From JAHDBG01 sp963922315 (GTDB lineage Bacteria > Pseudomonadota > Gammaproteobacteria > Chromatiales > Chromatiaceae), in contig CAWUID010000004.1 in the NCBI GenBank assembly GCA_963922315.1, positions 6,776-70,775 of the forward strand: a stretch of 64,000 nt of DNA, read 5' to 3'. Of the stretch, positions 1 to 10,284 are shown in pieces. The first letter of the stretch is position 1; each line of letters opens with the position of its first letter. The notes under the pieces are model-generated. The model was not told the DNA's origin and ran no database searches. It saw only the letters and a program-made list of their open reading frames with translations. Made by a program: the position numbers and the translations under genes.

Positions 1-3000
1 ATGCGTGTGGATCGGATCGTGGCCCGATTGCGAGCAGAGGGTGTCAGGTCGAAGCCGTTACAGGTGTCACACGCATTTCATTCGCCCCTGATGGAGCCGA
101 TGCTGGATGCATTCCGCCAGGTCGCACAGAGCATCACGTATCACGCACCACAGATTCCGCTGATCTCGAATGTGACCGGGCAACTGGCAGATGAGACGAT
201 CAGCACACCGGACTATTGGGTGCAGCATGTGCGTGCCGCTGTACGGTTTGCCGACGGGGTGCAGGCGGCGTATGCGCAGGGTGTGAACTGTTTCGTGGAA
301 GTCGGGCCGAAACCGGTGCTGCTGGGTCTGGCGCGGCTGGCGGATGGGCCGGAGGATGTCAGCTATCTGCCCAGTCTGCGGGCTGACCGGGATGACTGGC
401 AGGTCATGTTGCATAGCCTGGGTCAGTTGTATACCCGGGGTGCTGCAATAGACTGGTCTGCATTTGATCAGGATTATCAGCGGCAGAAGGTGATCCTGCC
501 GACCTATCCGTTTCAGCGTGAGCGATACTGGATTGCAACGGATCATCACCAGCTAGCACCACAATTATCCCCGTTAGTAGACCGTCTGTTGCGTTTGCCA
601 CACCAGCAACAGGTAGTGGCAGAAACCGAATGGAGTCTCACCCGGTTACCTCTGTTAGCCGAACATCAGGTCGCCGGTCAGTGGGTCTCTCCGGGTGCCT
701 GTCAGTTAGCGATGGTACTGGAGACGGTATCGCAGGCGTATCCGCAGAATGCCTGGCAGTTGGCCGAGGTGGTCCTGCCGCAGGCCCTGGTATTGGCAGA
801 GGCAACCGATCGGCGCACGGTGCAGGTGGTATTGCAGACCCCAGGCGAAGATGGAGGTGGTGCACCAGAGTTTAATCTGGTCAGCTTTGTGCCGGATCAG
901 ACTGCAGCGGATGTTGCCACCCACGTCAGCGGGAGTCTGGTGCCGATGGTGCAGGAGTCTGTGTCGGTTGACCTGTCTGCCTGGCAGGCTGAATGTGCGA
1001 CGCCGGTGGATGTGACGCAATTGATGGCAACATTCCAGGTGCAACAGATTCAGCTGGGCCCGCAGTTTTGCTGGCTGGCTGAGGTCTGGTCTGGTGCGGA
1101 ATCGGTACTGGGTCACTTGTGTCTGCCTGACGAGGTGGATCGGTCAGCTGATTATGTGTTGCATCCGGGGCTGCTGGATGCGTGTCTGCAATTGACGGCA
1201 GTCTGGCAATTAGCCGATCCGGAGGCGCAGACTGAGACCTTGTTACCCTTTGCGCTGGGTGCCCTGAAGTTGTTGCAACCGATAGCCGGTACCGAATGGT
1301 GGGCCTGTGCGCAGCGCCTGGACGCAGAGCACTGGGATATCCGACTCTGTGACACGCAGGGTCAGCTGTTGCTACAGACAGACCGGTTCAGTGTGCGTGC
1401 CCTGCCGCCACAGGCATTAGCGGAGCGACCGGTCTGGCAGGACTGGTTGTATGAAATCACCTGGCAGCAACAACCACGTTCTGCTGATCTGCCGGATGAT
1501 CTGCCCGCGATGACTGAATTCAGTACCGCCCGGGCAGACACCACTGGCGAATCCCCTGCGCTGCGTCGCACCTGGTTATTACTGGCGGGAACCGACGGCC
1601 TGGGGGACGCCTTAGCAGCCATATTGTCGCAGCAGGGTGAGCAGGTCATACTGGTGCATGCCGGAGAGATCTGGCAGTCATTGGCGCCGACAGATAAAGG
1701 TGTCGGCAGTACACAGACCGGCCAGATACGGCCAGATCAGGCGGCAGATTATGACCGGTTGCTGACAGATGATGGCCCGACACCGGATGTCGTGGTCTTT
1801 CTGTGGGGTCTGGATGCGCCTGAAGTATCGGATACCGCCTCTCTGACCCGGGGGTTACAGTCGTTATGTACAGCGACACTGCATCTGGTGCAGGCGTTGT
1901 TACGGGCTAACCTGGCACAGACCGCCTTATGGTTGATCAGCCGCGAGGCTCAGGCAGTCTTACCGGATGACCGGGTGTCCGGGCTGACCCAGTCCACCCT
2001 CTGGGGGCTGGGCAGAACGATTGAGCTGGAACATCCTGAATTGCAATGTACCTGTCTGGATCTGCCACAGGTCGCAGCTGATCCATCCGCCTGGCAGGCT
2101 CAGGCCGAGGCACTGGCGACCGAATTATCTGCCGGTATGTCGGTACAGGCGGTTGGAACGGAGGCCGATCTGCCGGAACGGCAGCTCGCCCTGCGCCGGG
2201 GTGGTCGTTATGCCGCGCGTTTGCAGGCCTGTGTTGCCGAGCCATCGGTACCAGCAGGCCCGTTCCGGCTAGATAGTCATGCATATGGTGATCTGACCCA
2301 ATTATATTTTGCTTCCGCCACAACACGGGATCTTGCCGCAGACGAGGTGTTGATCCGGGTACAGGCAACCGGCCTGAATTTTCGCGATGTGCTGATCGCA
2401 CTGGCTGCGTATCCGGATCCGGATGCAGCGATGGGCAGTGAATGTGCCGGGGAGATCGTTGCAGTCGGTGCGGCAGTGACTGATCTGGCGGTCGGTGATG
2501 CCGTGCTGGCGTTAGCAGATCATAGCTTCAGCGACCATGTGATCGCACGGTCGGCCTGCACTGTCCGCAAGCCGGACGCACTCAGCTATCCGGATGCGGC
2601 GGCATTGCCGCAGGTCTTTCTGACGGCTTATTATGCGTTACATCATCTGGGACAGATGCAGTCAGGAGAACGGGTATTAATCCATGCTGCCAGTGGTGGT
2701 GTGGGGCAGGCCGCAATTCAACTGGCACAGGCTGCGGGTGTGGAGGTGTTTGCCACAGCCAGCCGTGCGAAATGGGACGTACTGCACGAGCAGGGTGTCA
2801 CCCATGTGTATGATTCACGCGCGCTGGATTTTGCGGCACAGATCCGGGCCGATACGCAGGGTGCCGGGGTGCATCTGGTACTGAATTCATTAACGAGTCC
2901 GGGTTTTATTGCACATAGTCTGTCGGTGCTGGCACCACATGGGCGTTTTATTGAAATTGCAAAACGCGATGTCTGGACATCGGAACAGATGGCAGAGCAG

Positions 3001-4401
3001 CGTCCTGATATTGCCTATCACCTGTTGGATTTAGGTGATCCGATACAGGATTCACCCGACTTAATACAAGGCTGGCTGAGGAGACTGATGCAGCAGTATG
3101 CGGCGGGTATCCTGCTCCCGCTACCCTGCACGATATATCCGCTGTCACGTGTGACCGAAGCGTTCCGTTACATGCAACAGGCGCAGCATGTTGGCAAGGT
3201 GGTCCTGACACAAGCCAGTTCGCCGGACTGGACGATCCGACCAGACCGCACTTATTTATTAACCGGTGGCCTGGGCGGCCTGGGGCTGGAAGTATCGGAC
3301 TGGCTGGTGGCGCAGGGTGCGCGTCACCTCCTGTTGCTGGGTCGCAGCCAGCCGGGTGTAGCGGCGGCACAACGGATTGCCGCACTGGAGGCGACCGGAG
3401 TCCGTGTACAGATACAACGGGTCGATGTCAGCCAGTACGATGCACTGGCTCAGGTACTGGCGCAGATTCCGGCAGATACCCCGTTAGCGGGCGTCATCCA
3501 TGCGGCGGGTACGCTGCAGGACAGGGCCTTATTGCAGCAGGACTGGGCGGCATTTGCGCAGGTGTTTGCGCCGAAGGTGCTGGGGGCCTGGCATCTGCAC
3601 CAGTTGACCGAGGGACAGGCCTTAGACTTTTTTGTGGTCTTTTCTTCGATCACTGGTCTGTGCGGCAATGCGGGTCAGGCCAATCATGCCGCAGCGAATG
3701 TCTTTCTGGATGCGTTAATGCATTATCGACGGGCGCGTCGGTTGCCCGGACTGAGTATCGCCTGGGGATCCTGGTCAGAAGTGGGTGTTGCTGCCGGGTT
3801 AGTGCGGCAGGGTCAATCATCCATGCAGGCACGGGGTGAGGGCGCGATTGATCCGCAGCAGGGTATACAAAGTTTTGCTTATCTGTTGCAACAGAACCGT
3901 ACCCATGTCGGTGTGATGCCGACCGACTGGGCCACCTTTCTGGGGACAGCGCAGGCGCAGACCGCCTTTTTTGCCGATTTTGCCCGTCAGTTCGCGCCAT
4001 CTGAGTCGGCCACCATGCTCACCACGCCGACCAGCCTGCGGCAGCAATTGATGCAGGCCGGGCCTGCACAACGGCGCAACATTCTCATGGATTATCTGCA
4101 GGAGACAGTCGGTCGGGTGCTGGCCTGGAACAAACCTGAATTGTTGGATGAACAGGCAGGCCTGATGGATATGGGGATGGATTCGCTGATGGCAGTGGAA
4201 TTGCGCAACATACTGGGGCGCGCGACAGAACAACAGTTACCGGCAACCTTATTGTTTACCTACCCGACCTTAGCGGCACTCGCAGATTATCTGTTACAAC
4301 AGGTGATCGTACCGGACGACGATCCTGTTGCGGCAGAAGATGCCTTAGACGGTCTGTCGCCGGATACCCTGGCCGATGTGTTAGCGGCAGAACTCAGGTA
4401 A
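1..4401 (+). CDS. Type I polyketide synthase, 5'-truncated: AT(C-terminal part)-DH-ER-KR-ACP
   Basis: This is the 3' part of a modular PKS. The window begins inside the acyltransferase domain, so the first ATG is not the real start and KS plus most of AT lie upstream. The AT tail shows the HAFH motif (residues 24-27) usual for malonyl-CoA specificity. DH has HxxxGxxxxP (His222, Gly226, Pro231) and the second-half Asp393 in HPGLLDACLQ, so it looks active. A KR structural half-domain (about 520-740) precedes ER, whose NADPH motif is HAASGGVGQ at 895-903. KR has GGLGGLG at 1089-1095 and Ser1216, but the catalytic Tyr position (Ser+13) is His1229, followed by Asn1233. The ACP has its phosphopantetheine serine at 1395 (GMDSL). 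The tail after the ACP (LSPDTLADVLAAELR) resembles a C-terminal docking element and should hand the chain to the PKS 28 nt downstream. The predicted extender is malonyl; the degree of reduction is uncertain because of His1229. Confidence 0.95.
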   Translation: MRVDRIVARLRAEGVRSKPLQVSHAFHSPLMEPMLDAFRQVAQSITYHAPQIPLISNVTGQLADETISTPDYWVQHVRAAVRFADGVQAAYAQGVNCFVEVGPKPVLLGLARLADGPEDVSYLPSLRADRDDWQVMLHSLGQLYTRGAAIDWSAFDQDYQRQKVILPTYPFQRERYWIATDHHQLAPQLSPLVDRLLRLPHQQQVVAETEWSLTRLPLLAEHQVAGQWVSPGACQLAMVLETVSQAYPQNAWQLAEVVLPQALVLAEATDRRTVQVVLQTPGEDGGGAPEFNLVSFVPDQTAADVATHVSGSLVPMVQESVSVDLSAWQAECATPVDVTQLMATFQVQQIQLGPQFCWLAEVWSGAESVLGHLCLPDEVDRSADYVLHPGLLDACLQLTAVWQLADPEAQTETLLPFALGALKLLQPIAGTEWWACAQRLDAEHWDIRLCDTQGQLLLQTDRFSVRALPPQALAERPVWQDWLYEITWQQQPRSADLPDDLPAMTEFSTARADTTGESPALRRTWLLLAGTDGLGDALAAILSQQGEQVILVHAGEIWQSLAPTDKGVGSTQTGQIRPDQAADYDRLLTDDGPTPDVVVFLWGLDAPEVSDTASLTRGLQSLCTATLHLVQALLRANLAQTALWLISREAQAVLPDDRVSGLTQSTLWGLGRTIELEHPELQCTCLDLPQVAADPSAWQAQAEALATELSAGMSVQAVGTEADLPERQLALRRGGRYAARLQACVAEPSVPAGPFRLDSHAYGDLTQLYFASATTRDLAADEVLIRVQATGLNFRDVLIALAAYPDPDAAMGSECAGEIVAVGAAVTDLAVGDAVLALADHSFSDHVIARSACTVRKPDALSYPDAAALPQVFLTAYYALHHLGQMQSGERVLIHAASGGVGQAAIQLAQAAGVEVFATASRAKWDVLHEQGVTHVYDSRALDFAAQIRADTQGAGVHLVLNSLTSPGFIAHSLSVLAPHGRFIEIAKRDVWTSEQMAEQRPDIAYHLLDLGDPIQDSPDLIQGWLRRLMQQYAAGILLPLPCTIYPLSRVTEAFRYMQQAQHVGKVVLTQASSPDWTIRPDRTYLLTGGLGGLGLEVSDWLVAQGARHLLLLGRSQPGVAAAQRIAALEATGVRVQIQRVDVSQYDALAQVLAQIPADTPLAGVIHAAGTLQDRALLQQDWAAFAQVFAPKVLGAWHLHQLTEGQALDFFVVFSSITGLCGNAGQANHAAANVFLDALMHYRRARRLPGLSIAWGSWSEVGVAAGLVRQGQSSMQARGEGAIDPQQGIQSFAYLLQQNRTHVGVMPTDWATFLGTAQAQTAFFADFARQFAPSESATMLTTPTSLRQQLMQAGPAQRRNILMDYLQETVGRVLAWNKPELLDEQAGLMDMGMDSLMAVELRNILGRATEQQLPATLLFTYPTLAALADYLLQQVIVPDDDPVAAEDALDGLSPDTLADVLAAELR

Positions 4402-4429
4402 TTTGAAAAATACAGGGTGTGGATGATGT

Positions 4430-7400
4430 ATGACGGATAAAGTGGCCCATTATCAGGACTTGCTGAAAGAAGCTGTGCGTAAGGTCAGAGATCTGAAAGG
4501 GCAGCTTGAGTCGGCGCAGCGCACACAGGATGAGCCGGTGGCGATTCTGGGTATGGGATGTCGTTTTCCGTCAGCAGCCGATACACCAGCGCAATTCTGG
4601 CAATTATTGCAGGCTGGTACCGATACCATTGAAGAGATGCCAGCACACCGGCGGCCTGCGCAGACAGATGAACGTGAGACACATCAGGGTGTCCCCTTGT
4701 ATCGTGGTGGCTTTCTGCACCAGGTGGATCAGTTTGATGCGTGCTTTTTTGGTATTGCACCCACAGAAGCACATTGTCTGGATCCGCAACAACGGTTGTT
4801 ACTGGAAACCAGCTGGGAGGCCCTGGAGTATGCCGCCATAGCACCAGGCGGGTTAGCGAATAGTGCGACTGGCGTATTTTGTGGTATTTCCGGTTCTGAA
4901 TATGATGCGGTGTTGCGCTCCAGTGAACAGGCGGACAGCCTGTATCGTTCCACCGGTACTGACAGGAGTACCGCTGCCGGGCGGATTGCGTATACTCTGG
5001 GGCTGACTGGCCCGGCAATCGCGCTGGATACGGCCTGTTCGTCGTCACTGGTAGCCGTGTATCTGGCCTGCCAGAGCCTGCGTGACCGCACCTGTGATCT
5101 GGCACTGGCCGGTGGCGTCGGGATCATCTTAAGTGCTGATACTACACGTATGTTTGCCGATGCCGGCATGTTATCGCCGGACAGTACTTGTAAGACATTT
5201 GATGCTGCCGCGAATGGCTTTGTGCGTGGTGAAGGCTGTGGTGTGCTGGTACTGAAAAGATTATCGGATGCGCTGGCAGCGGGTGATCCGGTACTGGCAG
5301 TGATCCGTGGGGCGGCTGTCAATCAGGACGGGCGCAGTGCGGGTCTGACTGCACCGAATGTGTTATCGCAGCAGGCAGTCATCCGGCAGGCACTGCAACA
5401 GGCCCGACTGACCCCGGATCAGATCAGCTATATTGAAACGCATGGTACCGGCACGGCATTAGGCGATCCGATAGAAACAGAAGCAATTGGTACTGTGTTT
5501 GCATCATCTGCTGAACCGATCTGGCTGGGTTCAGTCAAGACGAATCTGGGACATCTGGAGGCAGCAGCCGGTATTGCCGGGCTGATCAAGGCGGTGTTGT
5601 GCCTGCAACACCGGATCATTCCACCCAATCTGCATTTTCACACACCGAATCCGCATATTGACTGGGAGAACCTGCCAGTACGCCTGCCCACAACACCGGT
5701 TGCCTGGGAGACAACCGCAGCCTGCCCATCACGTATCGCAGGGGTCAGCTCATTCGGTTACAGCGGTACCAATTGTCATGTCATCCTGGAACAGGCACCC
5801 GCCCGACCAGAAGCTGATCAGTCTCCTGCTGATCAGCCATCCTGTGCCATACTGCCATTATCAGCCAAACAGCCGGCTGCACTGGCGGCACTGATTGCCC
5901 GATATCATACCTGGCTGGCAGATTCAACCGCACAGAAAGATCTGACACTAGACGACCTGTGTTACACCGTTCAGGTCGGCCGGGATCACTTTGCCTATCG
6001 AGCGAGCTTTGTCGGTCAGACACGGGAAGAGGTGTTGACGCAACTGGCCGCCTGGGATAGCGCAACCGCAGGTCAGGTACAGCAGCGGCCAAAGGTGGCT
6101 TTTCTGTGCACCGGGCAGGGCAGCCAGTATGCCGGAATGGGGCAACAACTGTACCAGACTCAACTGGTATATCGTGCCGCATTGGATGAATGTGATGCCT
6201 TGCTCAGACCGGAGCTGGGTGGACCTTCTATTCGTGAAATTATCTCGGATACCGCATCAGAACAGATCCACCAGACAGCCTGCACTCAGCCCGCCCTGTT
6301 CGTGCTGGAGTATGCGTTAGCCACATTATGGCAGGCCTGGGGCGTGAAGCCTGCGATCCTGATCGGGCATAGTGTCGGTGAGCTGGCAGCGGCCTGTATC
6401 GCCGGGGTATTTTCACTGGCAGACGGTTTGCGGCTGATTGCGGCCCGTGCCCGTCTGATGGGTGCCCTGCCAGCCGGTGGTCAGATGGTGTCGTGTCTGG
6501 CAGACGAGGCAACGATCCGGCAGGCGATTGCCGAAGATACTGAGACAGTCTCCATTGCGGCAGTGAATGGACCGCGCAGTGTGGTGATTGCAGGTGCAGC
6601 CACAGCACTGAACCGGATTGTTGCCCAGCTCAAAGCGGCAGGTATCAGAACTCAGCAGTTGCAAGTGTCACATGCATTTCATTCACCCCTCATGGCACCG
6701 ATGCTGGCGGACTTCCGCCAGGTGGCAGAAAGTATCACCTATCACCCACCGCAGATTCCATTGATCTCAAATGTGACCGGCCAGCTGGCGGATGAGGCGA
6801 TCAGTACCCCGGACTACTGGGTGCGCCATGTGCGCGAGGCGGTGCGGTTTGCCGACGGCATACAAACAGTGTATGCACAGGGTGCCACCTGTTTACTGGA
6901 GATCGGGCCAAAGCCAATTCTGCTCGGTCTGGCCCGTCAGGCAGACGGGCCGGAGGATATCAGCTATCTGCCAGGCTTACGCGCCGGACGGGATGACTGG
7001 CAGATGCTGCTGAACAGCCTGGGTCAGTTGTATACCCGGGGTGTGGCGATAGACTGGGCAACGTTTAATCAGCCATATCAGCGACAGAAAGTGGCTCTGC
7101 CAACCTATCCGTTTCAGCGTGAGCGCTTCTGGGTGAGCACACATCAGCAGACTTATCGTCCGCCAATACCATTCAGTGTGGGTACAGATTCAGTACAACA
7201 ACCTCCTGACTTCAGCCTGTTGCCGCGCTATCTGCCAGAGTTTACCGTTCTGAATCAGGCATTGGTCGCATTCAGTGATGAACGGCTACAGGCACCTGAA
7301 GTGCAGCGGCAGGTACAGGCAGCTCAGGTATTAAAACCTTTATGCGTGGATTATATTCTGGCGGCTCTGACTGAACTGGGTGTGTCCTTACAGGCAGGTA

Positions 7401-9469
7401 CGGAATGGCATCCGGATGAATTGATGCAGCAGGCAGGTGTAATACCAGCTTATCATCGTTTATGGCATCGTTTGTTCGGGTTACTGAATGAAGCAGGGGT
7501 TCTGCAAGGTACAGAAGGTCGGTGGCGACTCAGGCAGATGCCTGTCCTCAGCTCATCGCAATCAGTCAGCAGTAATCTGGCAATGCGTGATAAAGATCTG
7601 ATGGAAGCTGAACTGAATCTGTTAAAGGCATGTGCTGAACATCTGGCAGCTGTGTTACGTGGCACTCAGGATCCCCTGGCATTGCTGTTTCCGCAGGGGG
7701 ATAACAGCCTGGTCAATCAGGTATATCAGGGTTCGGCGATAGCCGATGTGATGAATCAGATCGTGCAGGCAGCACTCAGGCAGGTATTGGTAAACCTGCC
7801 ACCAGAACAGGGTGTGCGTATCCTGGAGATCGGAGCAGGTACCGGCGGCACAACAGCCAGTGTTCTGCCATTATTACCGCGTGCACAGACAAAGTATCTG
7901 TTTACTGATATTGGTGCTGGTTTTTTTGCTACTGCACGTGAAAAATTCAGTGATTATCCTTTTGTGCACTATCAGAAACTGGATATTGAGCAACCGCCCG
8001 CTGAGCAGGGTTTTAAGCCAGCGCACTATGATATTGTCATTGCTGTGAATGTGCTGCATGCAACCCGGGACTTACCAATAACACTGCATCATGTCCGGCA
8101 TCTGTTAAAGCCTGGTGGTTTGTTACTCCTGTCAGAAGCGACTCATGCTGCAGGCTGGGCAGATCTGACCTTCGGATTAACTGCAGGCTGGTGGCGGTTT
8201 GCGGATGATCGAACCTATCCATTAATATCGGTGAAGGCCTGGAAACAAAGGTTATCAGCAGCTGGTTTTTCAGCAGCGGCGCATACGGTAACCGATGATG
8301 AGACAGGGCAAAATATCTTGTTAGCTCAGCAGACTGATGAAATGACTGCACAGGCAGATCAATCTGTCCGGTTCACAGATATCCGACAGTTACCTGTTGC
8401 AGAACGTTATAACTATATAAAAGACCAGGTTAAATGTTATATCCAAACCATTACGGGTTTGACGCCGGATGATGAACAATATTTTCCGGACCTGGGACTG
8501 GACTCATTAATGGCGGTCGAGTTACGTGGTAAGCTGGAGAAAGCGACTGATCTTGAGCTACCTGCAAGCCTGATATTTGACTATCCGACGCTGCATCAGC
8601 TAACAGATTATTTGCTGAAACACCTGTCGGAAAAGTCAGCTGCACTACCACGGGCTGAATGTGCCGAAGGTTCAGAGGTTTTACGACAACAATTACAGCA
8701 TGTGATTGCTACCGGTTATCCTGAGTTGCATCTTGGTGACTGGTGCATCCGACCAGCCGTGCTGGCAGATGTGGCAAGACTGAGTGAGCTGGAGCAGGCA
8801 GCCTATGGCTGGATCGGGGAAGAAGCGGTTGCCTCACCAGAGCTGATTGCTGAACGTATTGATCGACTGAATAGCGGTGATCACGCCTGGTTCTGGGTGA
8901 TGGAAAAGTCAGAACAAGTGGTTGCCTGGCAGGTATTGCAGCCGACTCAGGTGGAACCGTATGCCTATCGCAGCTGGGCAGAAGCGACCGATGACGGCAC
9001 CTTAGCCTCGACCTTCGATCCGCAAGGTCGTTATCTCTATCTGGTCGCCGCCGGGTCAGCTCAGCAACTGCCGACTGTGGCCAGTCATTTACTGACATTA
9101 CAGACTCTGGTACTGCTGCGGGAAACGGGACATGACTGTCTTTTTTATTGTTCAGCTATGCCAGGCTATGCACAGCACTACGCTGAAACCGGGCAGTCAC
9201 CGGAAGACTATATTGCGATCACTGATCAGGCAGGTATTCCGAAGGATGAGTTTATTGCCTTATCCGTGTATGGCTGGCCGGTTCAGCCCTCATTCCGGGT
9301 ACTGCGCGATGGCTATCCGCCGGATCGTGATTCGTGCGGACATGGTGTCAGCGTGGTTTTACCATTCACTGACCCTGATGCAGCAATGCATACTGTGTGT
9401 CAGCAGATTATTTATCATGCCAGATCGCTGGATTTAGCAACAGATATGAATGCACAGGATCTATCTTAA
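4430..9469 (+). CDS. Type I polyketide synthase, KS-AT-MT-ACP with C-terminal GNAT-like domain
   Basis: This is a complete 1679-residue synthase. A short coiled-coil docking segment (about residues 1-32) precedes KS. KS has active Cys203 in DTACSSS plus the two histidine motifs ETHGTGT and TNLGH. AT has GHSVGE with Ser648 and a HAFH malonyl signature. No DH, ER or KR domain is visible. After AT comes a helical lid and then a class I methyltransferase core (LEIGAGTGG, about 1132-1139), best read as a C-methyltransferase acting on the beta-keto intermediate. The ACP serine is residue 1359 (LGLDSL). The last ~240 residues start like a GNAT fold (IRPAVLADVARL). No thioesterase is present, so the GNAT-like domain could release or transfer the chain; that role is inference. 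GNAT domains are known in PKS loading modules (CurA and SxtA types), but there they lie before an ACP. Confidence 0.93.
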   Translation: MTDKVAHYQDLLKEAVRKVRDLKGQLESAQRTQDEPVAILGMGCRFPSAADTPAQFWQLLQAGTDTIEEMPAHRRPAQTDERETHQGVPLYRGGFLHQVDQFDACFFGIAPTEAHCLDPQQRLLLETSWEALEYAAIAPGGLANSATGVFCGISGSEYDAVLRSSEQADSLYRSTGTDRSTAAGRIAYTLGLTGPAIALDTACSSSLVAVYLACQSLRDRTCDLALAGGVGIILSADTTRMFADAGMLSPDSTCKTFDAAANGFVRGEGCGVLVLKRLSDALAAGDPVLAVIRGAAVNQDGRSAGLTAPNVLSQQAVIRQALQQARLTPDQISYIETHGTGTALGDPIETEAIGTVFASSAEPIWLGSVKTNLGHLEAAAGIAGLIKAVLCLQHRIIPPNLHFHTPNPHIDWENLPVRLPTTPVAWETTAACPSRIAGVSSFGYSGTNCHVILEQAPARPEADQSPADQPSCAILPLSAKQPAALAALIARYHTWLADSTAQKDLTLDDLCYTVQVGRDHFAYRASFVGQTREEVLTQLAAWDSATAGQVQQRPKVAFLCTGQGSQYAGMGQQLYQTQLVYRAALDECDALLRPELGGPSIREIISDTASEQIHQTACTQPALFVLEYALATLWQAWGVKPAILIGHSVGELAAACIAGVFSLADGLRLIAARARLMGALPAGGQMVSCLADEATIRQAIAEDTETVSIAAVNGPRSVVIAGAATALNRIVAQLKAAGIRTQQLQVSHAFHSPLMAPMLADFRQVAESITYHPPQIPLISNVTGQLADEAISTPDYWVRHVREAVRFADGIQTVYAQGATCLLEIGPKPILLGLARQADGPEDISYLPGLRAGRDDWQMLLNSLGQLYTRGVAIDWATFNQPYQRQKVALPTYPFQRERFWVSTHQQTYRPPIPFSVGTDSVQQPPDFSLLPRYLPEFTVLNQALVAFSDERLQAPEVQRQVQAAQVLKPLCVDYILAALTELGVSLQAGTEWHPDELMQQAGVIPAYHRLWHRLFGLLNEAGVLQGTEGRWRLRQMPVLSSSQSVSSNLAMRDKDLMEAELNLLKACAEHLAAVLRGTQDPLALLFPQGDNSLVNQVYQGSAIADVMNQIVQAALRQVLVNLPPEQGVRILEIGAGTGGTTASVLPLLPRAQTKYLFTDIGAGFFATAREKFSDYPFVHYQKLDIEQPPAEQGFKPAHYDIVIAVNVLHATRDLPITLHHVRHLLKPGGLLLLSEATHAAGWADLTFGLTAGWWRFADDRTYPLISVKAWKQRLSAAGFSAAAHTVTDDETGQNILLAQQTDEMTAQADQSVRFTDIRQLPVAERYNYIKDQVKCYIQTITGLTPDDEQYFPDLGLDSLMAVELRGKLEKATDLELPASLIFDYPTLHQLTDYLLKHLSEKSAALPRAECAEGSEVLRQQLQHVIATGYPELHLGDWCIRPAVLADVARLSELEQAAYGWIGEEAVASPELIAERIDRLNSGDHAWFWVMEKSEQVVAWQVLQPTQVEPYAYRSWAEATDDGTLASTFDPQGRYLYLVAAGSAQQLPTVASHLLTLQTLVLLRETGHDCLFYCSAMPGYAQHYAETGQSPEDYIAITDQAGIPKDEFIALSVYGWPVQPSFRVLRDGYPPDRDSCGHGVSVVLPFTDPDAAMHTVCQQIIYHARSLDLATDMNAQDLS

Positions 9470-9489
9470 ATTGATCAGGATAATGCAAA

Positions 9490-10275
9490 ATGCAGGTGAT
9501 TACAGACACACAGGTTGTACCGAGGAACGTTTGTCAGGGCAAGCGCGAACCTGTTTTATTTAAAGGCTATGCAAAGACATGGCCCGCGGTTGAAAAATGG
9601 ACCTGGGATTATTTAAAACAATTAGCGGATAATCGTCAGGTCAGGTTAGTTGTGGGTGATCGGGAATCAGGTCAGGCACAATTTACTGAAATGGCGCTGA
9701 CCCGGTATATTGATATACTGGCCGATCCGGATAATTGTCAGGATAAACGTAAGCTATATCTGAAAGAATTTGACTTATTAACCGAGTTTCCCCAATTGCA
9801 GGGTGATATTCGGTGTGAAGCATTCTTTCCGGAAAATATGACAGCTTATCAGCATGCCTGGATTGGTGTCAGGGGTGCGGCAACGGGTCTGCATCATGAT
9901 ATCTTCGATAACCTGTTTACCCAGATCAGGGGCAGAAAGACTTTTTTGTTACTGGCGTATGATCAGATCAGCCCGCATGATCACAGTGATAAATTTGATT
10001 ATTTTGCCCGGTTGGCAAAATTAGATTTATTTGCCGAAAACGATCAGGTGAGACGTATTAAGCCGATTACGATAGAAGTCGATGCCGGAGATGCATTGTA
10101 TATCCCTCAAGGCTGGTGGCATCAGGTGCGGTCATCTGATCCGACGATCAGTATTTCAGGCTTTATGGCAACTCGCTGGCGGCGCTGGATTGCCGGAACA
10201 TGGGAAGATATCCGTTATTTCGCGCATAACAGAGGATGGTACAAAAAAGACCATTGCACCTGTCATGTCAGCTAA
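9490..10275 (+). CDS. JmjC/cupin_8-type Fe(II)/2-oxoglutarate-dependent oxygenase
   Basis: This 261-residue protein has the double-stranded beta-helix pattern of the cupin_8/JmjC hydroxylase family. The iron triad is visible as HxD (His135-His136-Asp137, in GLHHDIFDN) and a distal His211 in PQGWWHQV. A family-typical Asn follows the HxD, and GRKTFLLL fits the core strand. Family members hydroxylate proteins or small molecules using iron, oxygen and 2-oxoglutarate. It lies 20 nt after the GNAT-ending PKS and 9 nt before the amidohydrolase, so tailoring of the polyketide is the natural inference, but its substrate cannot be read from the sequence. A small-molecule oxygenase and a protein hydroxylase are both possible. 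Confidence 0.85.
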   Translation: MQVITDTQVVPRNVCQGKREPVLFKGYAKTWPAVEKWTWDYLKQLADNRQVRLVVGDRESGQAQFTEMALTRYIDILADPDNCQDKRKLYLKEFDLLTEFPQLQGDIRCEAFFPENMTAYQHAWIGVRGAATGLHHDIFDNLFTQIRGRKTFLLLAYDQISPHDHSDKFDYFARLAKLDLFAENDQVRRIKPITIEVDAGDALYIPQGWWHQVRSSDPTISISGFMATRWRRWIAGTWEDIRYFAHNRGWYKKDHCTCHVS

Positions 10276-10284
10276 CCCTGACTC

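Noticed and set aside
1..3. ATG at the first base as a gene start
   Set aside because: Comparison with the second synthase shows that the acyltransferase domain continues upstream of the window.
67..4233. Many open frames opposite the first PKS gene
   Set aside because: They are Cys/Arg/Pro-rich, have no family patterns, and lie fully inside a well-supported gene.
4430..9469. Saxitoxin-type starter synthase (SxtA)
   Set aside because: SxtA is MT-GNAT-ACP-aminotransferase without KS and AT; here a KS-AT module with GNAT at the far end is present and no aminotransferase or amidinotransferase is nearby.
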